Below the pieces are notes generated by a model. That model saw only the letters and a program-made list of their open reading frames with translations. It was not told the origin of the DNA and did no database searches. Below are positions 43,100-53,600 of a DNA stretch of 64,000 nt, piece after piece. Both the position numbers and the translations under genes were made by a program. Source of the DNA: Blumeriella jaapii (Eukaryota > Ascomycota > Leotiomycetes > Helotiales > Drepanopezizaceae); assembly GCA_009599575.1 (NCBI GenBank), contig VWND01000004.1, positions 860,001 through 924,000 on the forward strand, written 5' to 3'. Positions within the stretch are counted from its first letter, which is position 1. Every line of letters begins with the position of its first letter.

Positions 43100-46000
43100 T
43101 AAATTTATCGATATTATATCGTTTTTTAAGCAAGACGTTGCTAAACTTGGCAAATTTATTTTTAATTTATTTTAAAACGGAATTATTATACGTAATTTCT
43201 TCGAATTTAAGCAAGCATATAATGCCGCTATTTTAAATTAATAAATTGCTTTCGTAAAAACGTTTATAAAACAATTCGATATAATAACTAAAAACGTTAA
43301 CGAATTTTTATTCGATTATAAAAGTTTCGTTAAAACTAAATTCGTTCGCAAAAGTTTTGATTACGATAAATTTTTGCTAAATTACGATAACGCTTTAAAA
43401 GCTTTCGCCGGAGTAAAAAAAGCTCGAAACAACAAAAAAAAAGTAATAGACCGAGTTTTGCGTTTTTTGCTAAATCAACGAAAAAAAAATATTTAAAAAT
43501 ACGTTTTTAGCAAAATTACCGGTATTATTTTATTTCGGCATTTCGCTCGCTTTTTCGAAACTATTATTTTTATTAAAAAAAGAGTTTGGATATTAAACGC
43601 TTATATTTTTAAAACGCAAATCCTAAAAGTTAATAATTCAAAAGCCCGCAGATTCACAGGTTTTTTTATAATTATTTGCAAATTGGTCGACGACGTTATA
43701 TAATCGCTAAAAAAAGTTTTAATCGGCTGCGAAATCCTAAGTTTAACTTTTTTTCAAAGCAAAAGATTAAACGTCGCTAAATGCGGTATTTTTATACCGA
43801 ACGAAAAAAACGACGCTATTCCGATATTTTAAATTTACGAAAACGAAAGAAACGAAAAAGCTAATATTATTTTCGTTTAATTCGAAAAGATATACGCAGT
43901 AGCAATTAATATTTTTAAAACAGCTAAAATAACTCGGCGATTTTTATTTTTAATTATCGAAAACGAATTCGAAAACGAAACCAAAAGCGTAATAGCAAAC
44001 AACCGCTTATTCGAATACAAAAAATCTATTATACCGGTAAAAACGATTCCGGAAAAAATAAAAACAAAAAACGTAAAAAAACGCGCCGATATTTTCGAAA
44101 TACTTTTTGTTCGGAAAAAAAAACTATTCGCGTCGTTAGCAAAAAAAGCACCGCGAGTAAAAATAGCCGGAAATCGACGCCGAATTATAAGTTTTAAGCT
44201 AATTAACAGAAAACGCGACGATTTTACGAAATCAAATTTAAAAAACGCCGGCATTTCGAAAAGGAAAAATCTAAACGATTTTAAATTTAATTTTTCGAAA
44301 CTAAATACGCAAATATCAAAAACGCTTGCTGCGTTTAAAAACGTCGAACCGCTAATATTTCAGATTTTAATAAAAGCATTTAAGATTTCGATTATTATAC
44401 GATTCGATCGAAAAAGCTTGGAAAAAAATATCGAAGTTATCGCGGAAAAAATTATATAAAAAGCATAAAATTAAATTATTTTGCTTAAAACTTTCGCTTT
44501 CGACGACGAAACGATTCAAAAGTTTTATTTCGACATTTTTATATAAAAGCCAAATAAATCCGTTAGTTTTTTTTTTTTTATTTCGAACGAAAACTAAATT
44601 AAGCTTTTTTCGGAAAACTGTAAATATAATACGCTAAAGCAAATAAAAAAGACTTTTAAAAACGATGACCCGTTTTTACTCGAGCTTTTTTTCGCTGAAA
44701 AACTCCGATTTTTTAATTTCGTTTTTACAAATAACGTTAACGCTAAAAAAAACGACAAGTTTTATTATTTTTACGTACGCTGTTACGCGGCGTATTGCGA
44801 TTTGATTATAAAAAAAATTAACGTTATCGGCTTCGCTAATCGATTCGCTGCTATTAAAAATTCGAATTACGATATATTCGAAATTAATTTTAATAATTAA
44901 TTTATATTCCGACGAAAAATTGCGAAAATTATTCAAGCGTATGCTAAAGCTTATTTAAGCTACGCAAATTTCAAAGCAGATTTTAAAATTTTCAGCGCGA
45001 TTAAAAAATTCGATTAAAACGTAAAAAAATGGAAACAACGAATATTTCCAAAAGTCGATTTTTTTGGCTTTTCGACCGAAAGTATATTTTAAAATTTATT
45101 TAAATTAAGCTGCGAATTCGTTAACCACGTAAGGTTTCATAACGGAGAAAACAAATTATTATTGCATTTTATAAAAAAAAAGATAGTTATATATAAGCAT
45201 TATTTCCGATTAATTAAAACCTAAAAAGCGCTTATAGCTTTTTTCGCTAATATATTTTATAATTTTATTTAATAAATTTTTAAAATACATTTCGGCTTTT
45301 ATTTCGCTGTTTTGATTACCCGGAATCTTAGAAACTGCCGCCTTATAATATATTTTAACGTTTCGATCGCTTTAAGTTTCGCTAGCTCCGACCGTATTAT
45401 AATTACAAAATTCGATATCGCCGATTTTTAAAAAAAGAAAAAAATCGAAGATTTTACCGACGCTATTTTCGATTACTACGTTTTGTTTGCATTCGCATAT
45501 AATTCGGAAATAATCGAAGTTTATTTGCGATTATATTACGACGCCAAACTAATTAAAACTATTTAAAAAAGCTTAGTTTTTTTGTATTTCAGCGCGTTAA
45601 AGCAGTGGCTTCGGCTATTTTATCGGATTACGAAACCGAAAATTACGGAATAAAAAATAAAATAATTTTTGTCAGCTTTTCGATTAAGCAAAAGGTTTTC
45701 GTTAAATTCAAAACCCAAAAAACCGACGGCGCGATACTAATTTATTCGAATAATTATACGGCGCAGAAATACAAAAACTATTTCGAAAACGATAATCCGA
45801 TAAATAATCTGATATTGTTTATATTGCGACGAAAGCAATTATAGCATTTTCGGTAATTTCGATTGCAAACGATTATTTCCGAATTATTTCGTAAAATAGT
45901 CTTTTTTATAAATTTCGAAGCTTTTTTAAAAGCATTCGTCGGTAAACAATCGTAATCCGATCTATTAGTTTTACGCAAAGCAAAAGCGTTAATCGGTTTT

Positions 46001-46380
46001 AATTACGACGAATTAATCGATTATTTTTACGATTTTAATACAAAACTTTTTAACGCTTTTTACAAAGCGGAGAACCACGTTAAAAGCTAAAATTTATTAT
46101 TTACGCAGAAAAGTCGTGGAAAGCATTCGTAGCGGCGATATTTAATAATATTATCGACGAAAAAGTTATTAAAACATTCGTAAGTTTAAACGATACTTCG
46201 ATTGACATTTTATCGAATTATTTTTTAAAAAAGCAGAATAAATAAAATAATTTAAACAATAAGCGAAACGCTATTTTTTCGCAGAAACTAATAGCAAAAA
46301 GGCCAAAAACGAATTAAAAAACCGAAAAAATATAAAGCTAAAAAGTTCGGCTTTTAATTAATTAGTTTTTAAATTATATA
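43100..46380 (+). pseudogene. Extra 3' reading-frame relic of family C, function unknown
   Basis: Between the integrase end (about 42,470) and the 3' LTR. Open pieces include 44,690-44,900 (RCYAAYCDLIIKKINVIGFA) and 45,605-45,844 (MASAILSDYETENYGIKNKI, TDGAILIYSNNYTAQKYKNY). The same pieces occur on the minus strand at 59,179-59,403 and 58,235-58,474 in the second C copy, collinear, with protein similarity kept despite RIP. That shows a genuine former ORF. I do not recognise its family; no signal peptide or membrane segment typical of env could be seen. Confidence 0.6.
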
Positions 46381-46463
46381 AAATAAACTAAATTGTATTT
46401 ATTAAAATTATGTTTTTTTTTGGTCGTAATCAAAAACGATTACGTATATTATTTAGGACAGAA

Positions 46464-46730
46464 TATAAAACGGTAATATTTTGTATTAATAAGAATTGGT
46501 AGTTTTAGCTATGGTCGAAGCATAGATTTTTCCGAAACCCCCTGCCACTGACTACTTTTAACAAGTATAAAAGCAAGGCATCCCCTTAAATAGTATTATA
46601 AGTACGCAGTTTAATTCATATATTTACTTATTTTTCTTTCCCTTTTTTCAGTTTCTTCTAGGGATTTCCTAGATTATTTTACCTACCGACATGTGGCCGT
46701 ATCAGTCTGGTTTTCCTACCTACTTTTACA
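46464..46730 (+). repeat. Family C 3' LTR
   Basis: Starts TATAAAACGG (RIP form of TGTAAAACGG) and ends ctacctacttttaca. Less mutated in its second half than the 5' LTR. Flanked on the right by attttcg, matching the left flank attt. Confidence 0.83.
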
Positions 46731-47179
46731 ATTTTCGATTAGCTCGTATAAAACGCGTTTCGAATTTTAAATTTAAATTAAATAATAGTAAAAATTACAA
46801 AACACGCTTTTAAAAAATTAAAGTTTTCGATAATCTCGAATTTTATTACGATTATTTTGCTAGCGATCGATTTCGCAAAAATCATATATTCGATCAGACC
46901 GAAAGCGTAGCAAAAAAGTTTTTTATTCCGCGTATTTTAAACCGTTCCGATTTTACGCTTTTCGAAAAATTTATAAAAAAAGTCGCCGATTTTCTGGCCG
47001 ATTTTTTAAACGTTTAAAAAGCGAAAAACGAATTTAAAATGCTTGCAATAAATACGCACGACGACTTTTGGCGTTTTTATCTGCGATTTTTTATTTTCGC
47101 AGCGAACGTTTAAATACGAATTAATAAACAGCTTCGGAACGTTTTTCGCGATAAATATTAAAGCGTTTACGAAAAAAAT
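46731..47179 (+). mobile_element. Family A host element, internal segment 2
   Basis: gag region of the host A copy between the C insertion and the A' insertion. Its end ...gtttacgaaaaaaat continues at 53,601 after the nested element. The intact arrangement is seen at 34,490-34,515. Confidence 0.78.
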
Positions 47180-47446
47180 TGTGACGATCTAATCAGTCGG
47201 AGGGCTGGGAGATCAGTCAACTGGTCGCCGTGTTCATATGGTATAAGAAACGAGCCTTTGGTTCTGTAACAAAAATATTTATTTAAAATCAATAATTGCA
47301 GAAAGCAGAGGTTGCTAAAAAGAAAAAGCCTTATATATATAAATAATCTCCATAATTAATAAGGAAACCCACCAAAAGACCAGAAAGCTTGCAAATTATA
47401 CGTAATTGCTGGGGTAACACGAAAAGCAAACGAATAAATCGTTATA
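47180..47446 (-). repeat. Family A LTR (3' LTR of nested element)
   Basis: TGTGACGATCTAATCAGTCG to aaatcgttata. The first half is almost unmutated and the second half shows CA to TA changes. It is followed by ctacccctccg, the complement of the polypurine tract. Confidence 0.87.
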
Positions 47447-48788
47447 CTACCCCTCCGTTCGAAAAAAGCGCGCCCTCGAGCTTTTATCCATTAATACGTC
47501 GCTATTCAAATAATCGTACGAATCCAAACCTTCGGAATACGCCTTCAGCCAGTTTATAAGTTTTGCAAAAGGACCGGAAAGCTTTTTATGCGTCAAATAA
47601 AAATCGCGCATTTTTAAAAAAGCATATATAAAATCAAACGCGAAATACCACGTGAAATTTTTATTTAAGCCTATCTAAAAAGCTTTATACTAAAAAGTTT
47701 TCCGTTGCATTCGATAAGCGATTAATTTTTCGATTTCGTATTTAAATTTATTAATTATATTAATAAATTCAGAAGCTGGATTAATTTAATTTGAAAGCGC
47801 GTCGTCAATTGTTTTACGCAGTCGATTAGCGTGAAAAACTGGGTATACGTTTATAATATTAAAAAGGTTTAATTTAAAAGCGTTATCGAAAATTTTGGCT
47901 ATAATTTTAAAAAGGCCGTTTATAAAATTGTCGAACTTACGGAAAAGCCGGAAGGTCGGAAATAAACGCATATCGAGCCATATATAATCGCTAACGTTAA
48001 AATCGATCGCGCGGCGAAACTTATTCGCATTTTTTTTTATTTTATCGTAGGCTTATTAAAGGTGCGATTTGGCGAAATTTCAGACGTCGTAATAGCGGCG
48101 AGCGTACGCACGAGCTTCGTTTGCGTTTAATTTATATAAAAAATTGAAAAAAAAAAAAGTATCGAATTTTCAGTTTTAATTAATATAAAAAATATAACCG
48201 TATACAATTTCAAAAAATAAAAGGCCATTTAAACTTTCGTAAAAAAAAATTATTTGAGCGAAATTTATTATTAAAAAAAATTCGTTTTAATCGTTTTAAT
48301 AAAAATTTACGAAAGGTCGAAAGCGTTTTTGCAGATATTAATTATAAATTTCGGTTTAATTATCGGTTTCGAAATAAGCGGCTATCGAAAGCTTTAATTT
48401 GCGTACCGAATATTTTGTTTAATTCAGACCAAAAAGTAAACTAATATTAAAAGCCACGATCGCTAATAATACTTTTTGAAAAGCCAAAATACCTGTATAC
48501 GTAAAATATATATAATTTGGCGAGGCTTCGAACGTCGATATTTTTATAATAAAAAATCGAAATAGCCTGCTTGGAAAAGCGATTTATTATTACGAATACG
48601 TTATCGTAACCGTGTTTGTTTTTATTAAAGCTGTAAAAGTTTATTATAACATATTTTTAAAAATGGTTAAAAACAAAAAAAAACTGAAAAAAGCCGGAGC
48701 GTTTATTTTTTAAAATAAAACTTTTTCGATAAGCGTAGCAATTGCGATAATATTATTTTACGAAAGCTGTTATACTTCGCTAATAATA

Positions 48789-49175
48789 TTAATTCGAAAG
48801 CAATTGCGTAGTTTTGCGAACGCTGAAATAAACGGTAGAAATTTGGTCGTGCATTTTTCGTACAAAAGCCAAACGAAAATAATCGACGTTTAATATTATT
48901 AAGCGATCGTAATATAGCAGCAGATCGCGTTTAAATATATACGAAATATTATTAGCGTCGTTTTTTTTCGTAGCGTTTCGTATAGCTTTTTTTCGAAGGG
49001 CCATCAGACTGCTAGCTGTGCGATTAACGTGAAAAAGCTGGTTAACGATACGAAATGCGAAAGAAAAATCAGCTATTTTAATAATAAAAACAGTTGTTTC
49101 GAAGGCTGTGGAAAATCGAAGTTTTTTAATTAAAAAACGATAATCGATTTGATCGGCTCGAAAAAAGGTTTGCAA
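48789..49175 (-). pseudogene. Integrase/RNase H junction remnant of family A
   Basis: 128 open codons, the longest relic in this element. The end (LLYYDRLIILNVDYFRLAFV, RKMHDQISTVYFSVRKTTQL) corresponds to the region before the integrase HHCC zinc finger in fungal gypsy elements. Confidence 0.65.
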
Positions 49176-52100
49176 ACGCTAAATGCGTTTAAGCTGTTTT
49201 GGCGGTCGAGTTCGCTCGTACGACGTGTTAATACGTTAGCCAAAAGGTTATATTTATTTGGTTTGTACGTAATAAAAAAATTATAATCGGCGAAAAGCTC
49301 GGCCCAGCGTGCTTATCGAACGTTTAAAAGTTTGGAAATTATAAACTATTCTAAAGTTTTGTAATTAGTAATTATTTTGATTTAATAAACTGAGCTAATT
49401 AATTTTATACGAAAATTACCTAAAAATCTTACGATTGCGAATATTTTTTTATCGTATATAACGTAGTTCAGCTTTGCGAAAATTATAATTTTGCTAAAAT
49501 AAGCGACTGGAAGCTAATCGTTATTATGGAATTGCGAAAGCACAAAAGCTATTACGCCGTCGGAAGCGTTAGTTTTTAATATATAAAAAAAGTTTTGCCT
49601 GTAATATTATAAAACTGATGCAATAATAAAAGCTAATATAAAAAGGTCGAAATTTTTCTGATATTTAGAAATGAAATTATAAAAAACGTTAGCCTTAATT
49701 AAATGGACCAAAGGCTTTGCAATTATACCGTAGTTTCGAATAAAACGTCGGTAAAAATTACAAAAACCAAAAAAGCTTTATACACCTTTTATAATAATAG
49801 AAGGCTTTTAATAAGCGATTACGAAGACTTTTTCTAAGTTTATTTCTAGGCTTTTAATCGAAATAATAAAGCCTAAGTAACGGATCCGAATAATATTAAA
49901 TTTAAATTTCCGAATATCGGCCTGTAATTCAGCGTCAGCGAGCTTTTGAAATACTTTGCGAACGTATATAGCGTATTTCAAAAAATCGAACGAATAAATA
50001 AAAATATTATTTAAATATATAATGCAAAAATCGTTTAAATAATCGAAAAAAACGTCGTTTATATAGCGTTAGTAAATTGCGGATTTATTAATAAAGCCAA
50101 AAAATAACATTTTGTATTTATAAACGCCGTAACGCGTACGAAACGTTATCAGTTTTTTATTAGCGGAGTTATTCGAATTTTATAAAAAGCTTAACGAATA
50201 TCGAACTTCGTAAAAATTCGTGTTTTCGAAAGACGAGCAAAAGTCTTATCGATAAAAAAAAGAAAATAGCGATTTTTACGAATAATATTATTAAAAGTTC
50301 GATAATCGATACAAAAACGCAGTAAACCGTCGGGTTTTTTGGCGAAAAGCATTGAAACAGCGAAAAAAGCGGTAAAAAATTCGATAAAACTTTTGTTAAA
50401 ATTATTTTACAAATAAATTTTGATAATTTCGAGCTTCGGAATCGATATTTTATATAAAAAAATATATTTTAGCTTTTTTTTATTTATAATAAATTCGATT
50501 TTATGATCGTAGGGCCGGTAAAAAGCTAGTTCGTTATTGGCGGCCTTAAAAAACACGTATTCGAAATTTTTGTATTTCGGAGAAAAAGATTCGAAAAAAA
50601 GTTTATTCGAAATTAGCTTTGCTAAGTTAATTAAAAAAGTCGAAATCGATATTTTATTAGTTTTGAAACGTTCGAAAAGATTATGAAATTAGATTTTAAA
50701 AAAAATATTATACGTAAAATCGTCTAGTATTTTGTCGATTTCGTATAAAAAAATTGAAAATATTTTAACTGCTTTTTTTTGAAAATCAGCTTAAAAGCGT
50801 ATATAATAATTTGGCAAATAGAAATTAAATAAACAGTAGATTAAAGGATTCGTTTTCGAATTGGTCGTTTGGAAGGTTCAAAAGGTGGCTTGTCCGAACT
50901 ATCGATTATATTAAGCTGAAAGGCTATCGCGGCGAAGACTTTTCTTCGGTTTTTAATATAACTGTTTTTCGTAGAACGAGAAAGCTGTTTTGACGAAAGG
51001 AGAAAAAAAAAAAAAAAAAAAGAAATAATAAAAAAGGAATCGTTAGCCTGGGAAAATAATGGTATGATTTTTTGTATTATTCCATTGGCGTCGCCATCGA
51101 AATTAGTACCGCGAGTGAAATTCGACTTTTTCGCGTTCCGCATAGCGTCGTAGGTTTGCCATAATTAATCAAGATTTTTGTCACGTTTTATAACGTCGTT
51201 TTGATAGCGAGATTAAATCTTTCGGAAATGCAAATAAAAAACTTTAATATAACGAGCGTAAAAGGCTGTGGGAAGGTAAAACTTCGGCCAATAAAGCTTG
51301 CGTTTATTACAGTTTAATAGAACTTAGTGTTCGGCCAACCAAGCTTTTTTTAAAATTATATTATGATTTCCGAAATTAATAATTAAAAAAAAAATAAACG
51401 ATTGTATTCGATTATTAATAATAAAATTAAAAAGCGTAAAATATATAATTAAATGGCCACGAGCTTTATTATACCCTTTTACAAAAAAAAAAGCCGAAAG
51501 AAATTAAATCAAAAGTTTAAAAAAAAAAAAAAAAACTTAATCAGCGCCGAATCGATCAACGCATAACCGTTCGCTTTAAAATCGGCGAGCGTTTTCATTT
51601 TGTACGAAAAGCTATTTTTAATAAATACAACGGAAATTATTAATAAATCGCTATTAAAAAGCTTTCGAACGTTAAAATAACGCATATCGCGTAATACGTT
51701 TAAAAAAAAAGCTTTGCTTAGGCCTGAGCGTTTTTCCGATTAGCGGAAAAGCTTTTAATTTCCTCGTATGCGTTTTGAAAATCGTTTGGAAAAAGGTTTT
51801 CGTTTTTATTATTATTATTAAAAAGCGAATTTTCGGCCGGCTCGACCTCGTTTATATTTACCAGCCTGGAAAAGCCTTTGGGTGGAACCGAGGGTCGGTT
51901 CGTAAAAGGTTTTGCAAATTGGCCTTTTTAAATTTTCTGATATGAAATAAAAAACGAGCGTTATCGTTAATTCGATCGAAAAGAAAAAACGCCAAAAAAA
52001 GCGTTTTGGCGTAAAAAAAAAAAAAAAAAACAAAAGGCTAAAAAAAAGCCTATAAAATATTTAAACGACTTTCGTACGTACGATTTGATTTATAATACGC

Positions 52101-53334
52101 TTTGGTTAAAAACCTACCATTTTAATAAATAATAGACTTGGTTAAAAAGCGATTCGCGTATAAAATTCGTTTAGTTAATTGATTTTGTTTTTTTTGTCGA
52201 ACGGCGATAAACCAATTTTTAAAAGTCGTTGTACGCGCTTATTCCAAATGCAACTTTTTTCGTAAACGCTTTAGTATTTTATCGCGAAAAGCGTTTCGAA
52301 GCTGTTTATTAATTCGTATTTAAGCGTTCGCTGCGAAAATGGAAAATCGCAAATAAAATCGCTAAAAGTCGTCGTACGTATTTATTACAAGCATTTTAAA
52401 TTCGTTTTCGGCCTTTTAAACGTCGGAAAAATCGGCCAAAAAATCGGCGACTTTTTTAACTAATTTTTCGGAAAAAATACGGTCGGAACGGTTTAAAATA
52501 CGCGAAGTAAAAAACTCTTTTATTACGCCTTCGGTCTAATCGAATATATAATTTTTGCGAAATCGATCGCCAACGAAATAATCGTAATAAAATTCGAAGT
52601 TATCGAAAATTTTAGTTTTCTAGTGGCGTGCTTTGTAATTTTTACTATTATTTAGCTTAAATTTAAAATTCGAAACGCGTTTTATACGAGCTAGTCGAAA
52701 ATTAGCAAATAAATAAAAACCATAGCGTTTAAAAAGCGCGCTAAAATCTTGGCCGTTATAAAAAAATTCAAAAAAAATTCGCGAAAAGCGTAGAGATTGG
52801 TCTGCAGCGTTTATTAATTAAAATAAAACGTTGCGAAAAAATGGAGCAGCAGATTCGCGACTAGCAGAAGCACGTTCGATAAATTTTATTAAACGTTTTA
52901 ATTAAAAAGTTTGTCGCAATCGTATAATTTCCAAAAGTTATCGTTTACGTTTTTACGCTTTTTTCAGTTGATTTTGCAAAAGTCTCAATTAAACGCTTTT
53001 AGCGCTAAGCTGCAAAAAAAAAAATGGCAGGCGAAATGGTTGGCGCTCTGCCCTTTTTTTTGTTTTTTTTTTTTCGGAGGAAGGATTGTTTTTTAGAAAA
53101 AAAAGCTTTTGGGAAAGGCTGCTTTTTCGCTGATTAAAAGAAAAAAGATTGAGATATAATAGCAGAAGCTAAAAAGCTTTGTTAAAAAAAGAATCGTTAA
53201 ACAAAAGCCATTTTTCGCGAAATGCGGAAATAAACCTTTTTACGACCGGTCGATCATTTTGGTATAATTCGTAAGAAATTCGAAAAGAAAGATAATTTAC
53301 GCCGTCGCTAGCGTAGAAAAAAAATTATTAATAA

Positions 53335-53600
53335 TATAACGATTTAATTAATCGAAAAGCTAGGAAATCAGTTAATTGATCGCCGTGTTTATATAATATA
53401 AAAAACGAGCCTTTGGTTTTATAACAAAAATATTCATTTAAAATCAACAATTGCAAAGGGCAGAGGTTGCTAAAAGGAAAAAGCTTTATATATATAAATA
53501 ATTTCCATAATTAATGGGGAGACCCACCAGGAGACCAGGGAGCTTGCAACTATACGTAGTTGCTGCAATAACACGAGGGGCAAACGAGTGAATCGTCACA
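53335..53600 (-). repeat. Family A LTR (5' LTR of nested element)
   Basis: Starts TATAACGATTTAATTAATCG (RIP form) and ends gtgaatcgtcaca intact. The mutated and preserved halves are opposite to those of its partner LTR. Confidence 0.85.

Larger units (their letters stand above)
35443..46730 (+). mobile_element. Family C Ty3/gypsy retrotransposon, 11.3 kb, RIP-degraded
   Basis: LTRs at 35,443-35,709 and 46,464-46,730, same orientation. Domain relics on the plus strand in gag-pol order: gag near 36,480-37,800 (FNGANITDFIEKYKKIYKDF); aspartic protease 38,600-38,905 (RAEINYINQEIAEI, VSFKYTENGQ); RT 39,835-40,060 (FLDLFSGYDYLIFN, YVDDVG); RNase H 40,480-40,915 (RFESDL, AADGFFKRKRFYP); integrase core 41,590-41,900 (KYGI, LAYNSKNNKF); and integrase C-terminus 42,230-42,420 (DYKWLGSYEIYEAELNKSYY). 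About 4 kb then separate pol from the 3' LTR. All frames carry many stops. It interrupts a family A element. Confidence 0.85.
47180..53600 (-). mobile_element. Complete family A chromovirus (Ty3/gypsy), RIP-degraded
   Basis: LTRs 47,180-47,446 and 53,335-53,600, internal 5.9 kb, total 6.42 kb, flanked by the 5-bp duplication aaaat (47,175-47,179 and 53,601-53,605). Minus-strand relics from right to left: gag (about 53,000-51,800), protease (about 51,600), RT (about 50,800-49,700), RNase H, integrase (LNVDYFRLAFVRKMHDQIS near 48,860), integrase C-terminal region at 47,786-47,971 (IINVYPVFHANRLRKT) and a chromodomain-like end (NFTWYFAFDFIYAF, KMRDFYLTHKKLSGP) near 47,480-47,720. A pyrimidine run next to the left LTR is the complement of the polypurine tract. 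Confidence 0.85.

Noticed and set aside
43100..46380. Family C extra ORF as a retroviral-type envelope gene
   Set aside because: No signal peptide, membrane anchor or cleavage motif could be recognised in the open pieces; position alone is not enough.
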